Source: Phycisphaerae bacterium (GTDB lineage Bacteria > Planctomycetota > Phycisphaerae > UBA1845). From it: a stretch of 5,672 nucleotides of DNA. The position numbers and the translations under genes are program-made. Of this stretch, positions 5,611-5,672 are shown one piece after another. The notes beneath the pieces were generated by a model. That model made no database searches, had not been told where the DNA came from, and saw only the letters and a list, made by a program, of their open reading frames with translations. The stretch's first letter is position 1. Every line of letters begins with the position of its first letter. The stretch is from contig JAJDDS010000664.1 in NCBI GenBank assembly GCA_029260195.1, positions 1 to 5,672 of the forward strand. The letters run 5' to 3'.

Positions 5611-5672
5611 ATGCCTGACAACGACCTGAAGAGACCGAAAAACGACCACAAGACACCGATTCCCAAGGTGAT
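5611..5672 (+). CDS. N-terminus of a gene leaving the window (partial)
   Basis: ATG at 5611 opens a frame that stays open to the edge for 20 complete codons: MPDNDLKRPKND, then HKTPIPKV. The start is hydrophilic, rich in Lys, Asp, Asn and Pro. Such tails often precede the first membrane helix of inner-membrane proteins, and planctomycete FtsH-type proteases can begin this way, but 20 residues cannot identify it. Support comes from the well-placed AAGGAG and the candidate promoter. The same bases are also open on the minus strand, and only one reading is likely to be real. Confidence 0.6.
   Translation, partial: MPDNDLKRPKNDHKTPIPKV

Overview
The window looks like ordinary chromosomal DNA from a high-GC planctomycete, most likely of the class Phycisphaerae. 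The best taxonomic clue is at the right end: a minus-strand reading frame ends in two dockerin-like, EF-hand-type calcium loops (D-x-D-x-D pattern, about 5112-5294), preceded by a lectin-like stretch with WYIDG and YIRYG motifs. I know this tail from secreted Phycisphaerae proteins. TTG starts, many lone 'hypothetical' genes and loose spacing also fit. The taxonomic call is inference from motifs; no search was possible.

Layout, left to right. Bases 2-67 (+) hold the last codons of an upstream gene. A small zinc-ribbon membrane protein follows (96-536, +). After a 195-bp gap comes a convergent minus-strand pair: a TPR lipoprotein (2641-3339) and, 10 bp downstream of its stop, a full-length class II glutamine-dependent asparagine synthetase (asnB-type, 732-2630). 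Divergent from the pair, across about 70 bp, is a small stand-alone protein resembling the 3'-phosphoesterase (LigD_N) domain of DNA ligase D (3412-3777, +). It converges, with only 4 bp between stop codons, on a gene for a single-pass membrane-anchored protein of unknown function (3782-4516, -).

Bases 4517-5108 have no convincing gene. They contain a perfect 8-bp hairpin (4849-4867), a 29-base run of the pentamer CGCAA (4957-4985) and a larger REP-like palindrome (5008-5045). The right end holds the C-terminal part of the secreted lectin/dockerin-like protein on the minus strand. Its upstream side runs into what looks like the promoter, Shine-Dalgarno site and ATG of a plus-strand gene leaving the window (5546-5672), so the minus-strand gene is probably a 5'-truncated remnant.

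The genes do not assemble into one obvious pathway. The lipoprotein and asnB are probably co-transcribed. The others look like independent one-gene units. I found no CRISPR array, intact mobile element, tRNA or rRNA, and no strong case for a new multi-gene system. The most distinctive items are the zinc ribbon split by a membrane hairpin, the single-domain LigD_N protein, a Glu-to-Leu change in the AsnB glutamine pocket, and the repeat-rich intergenic island next to a truncated gene.
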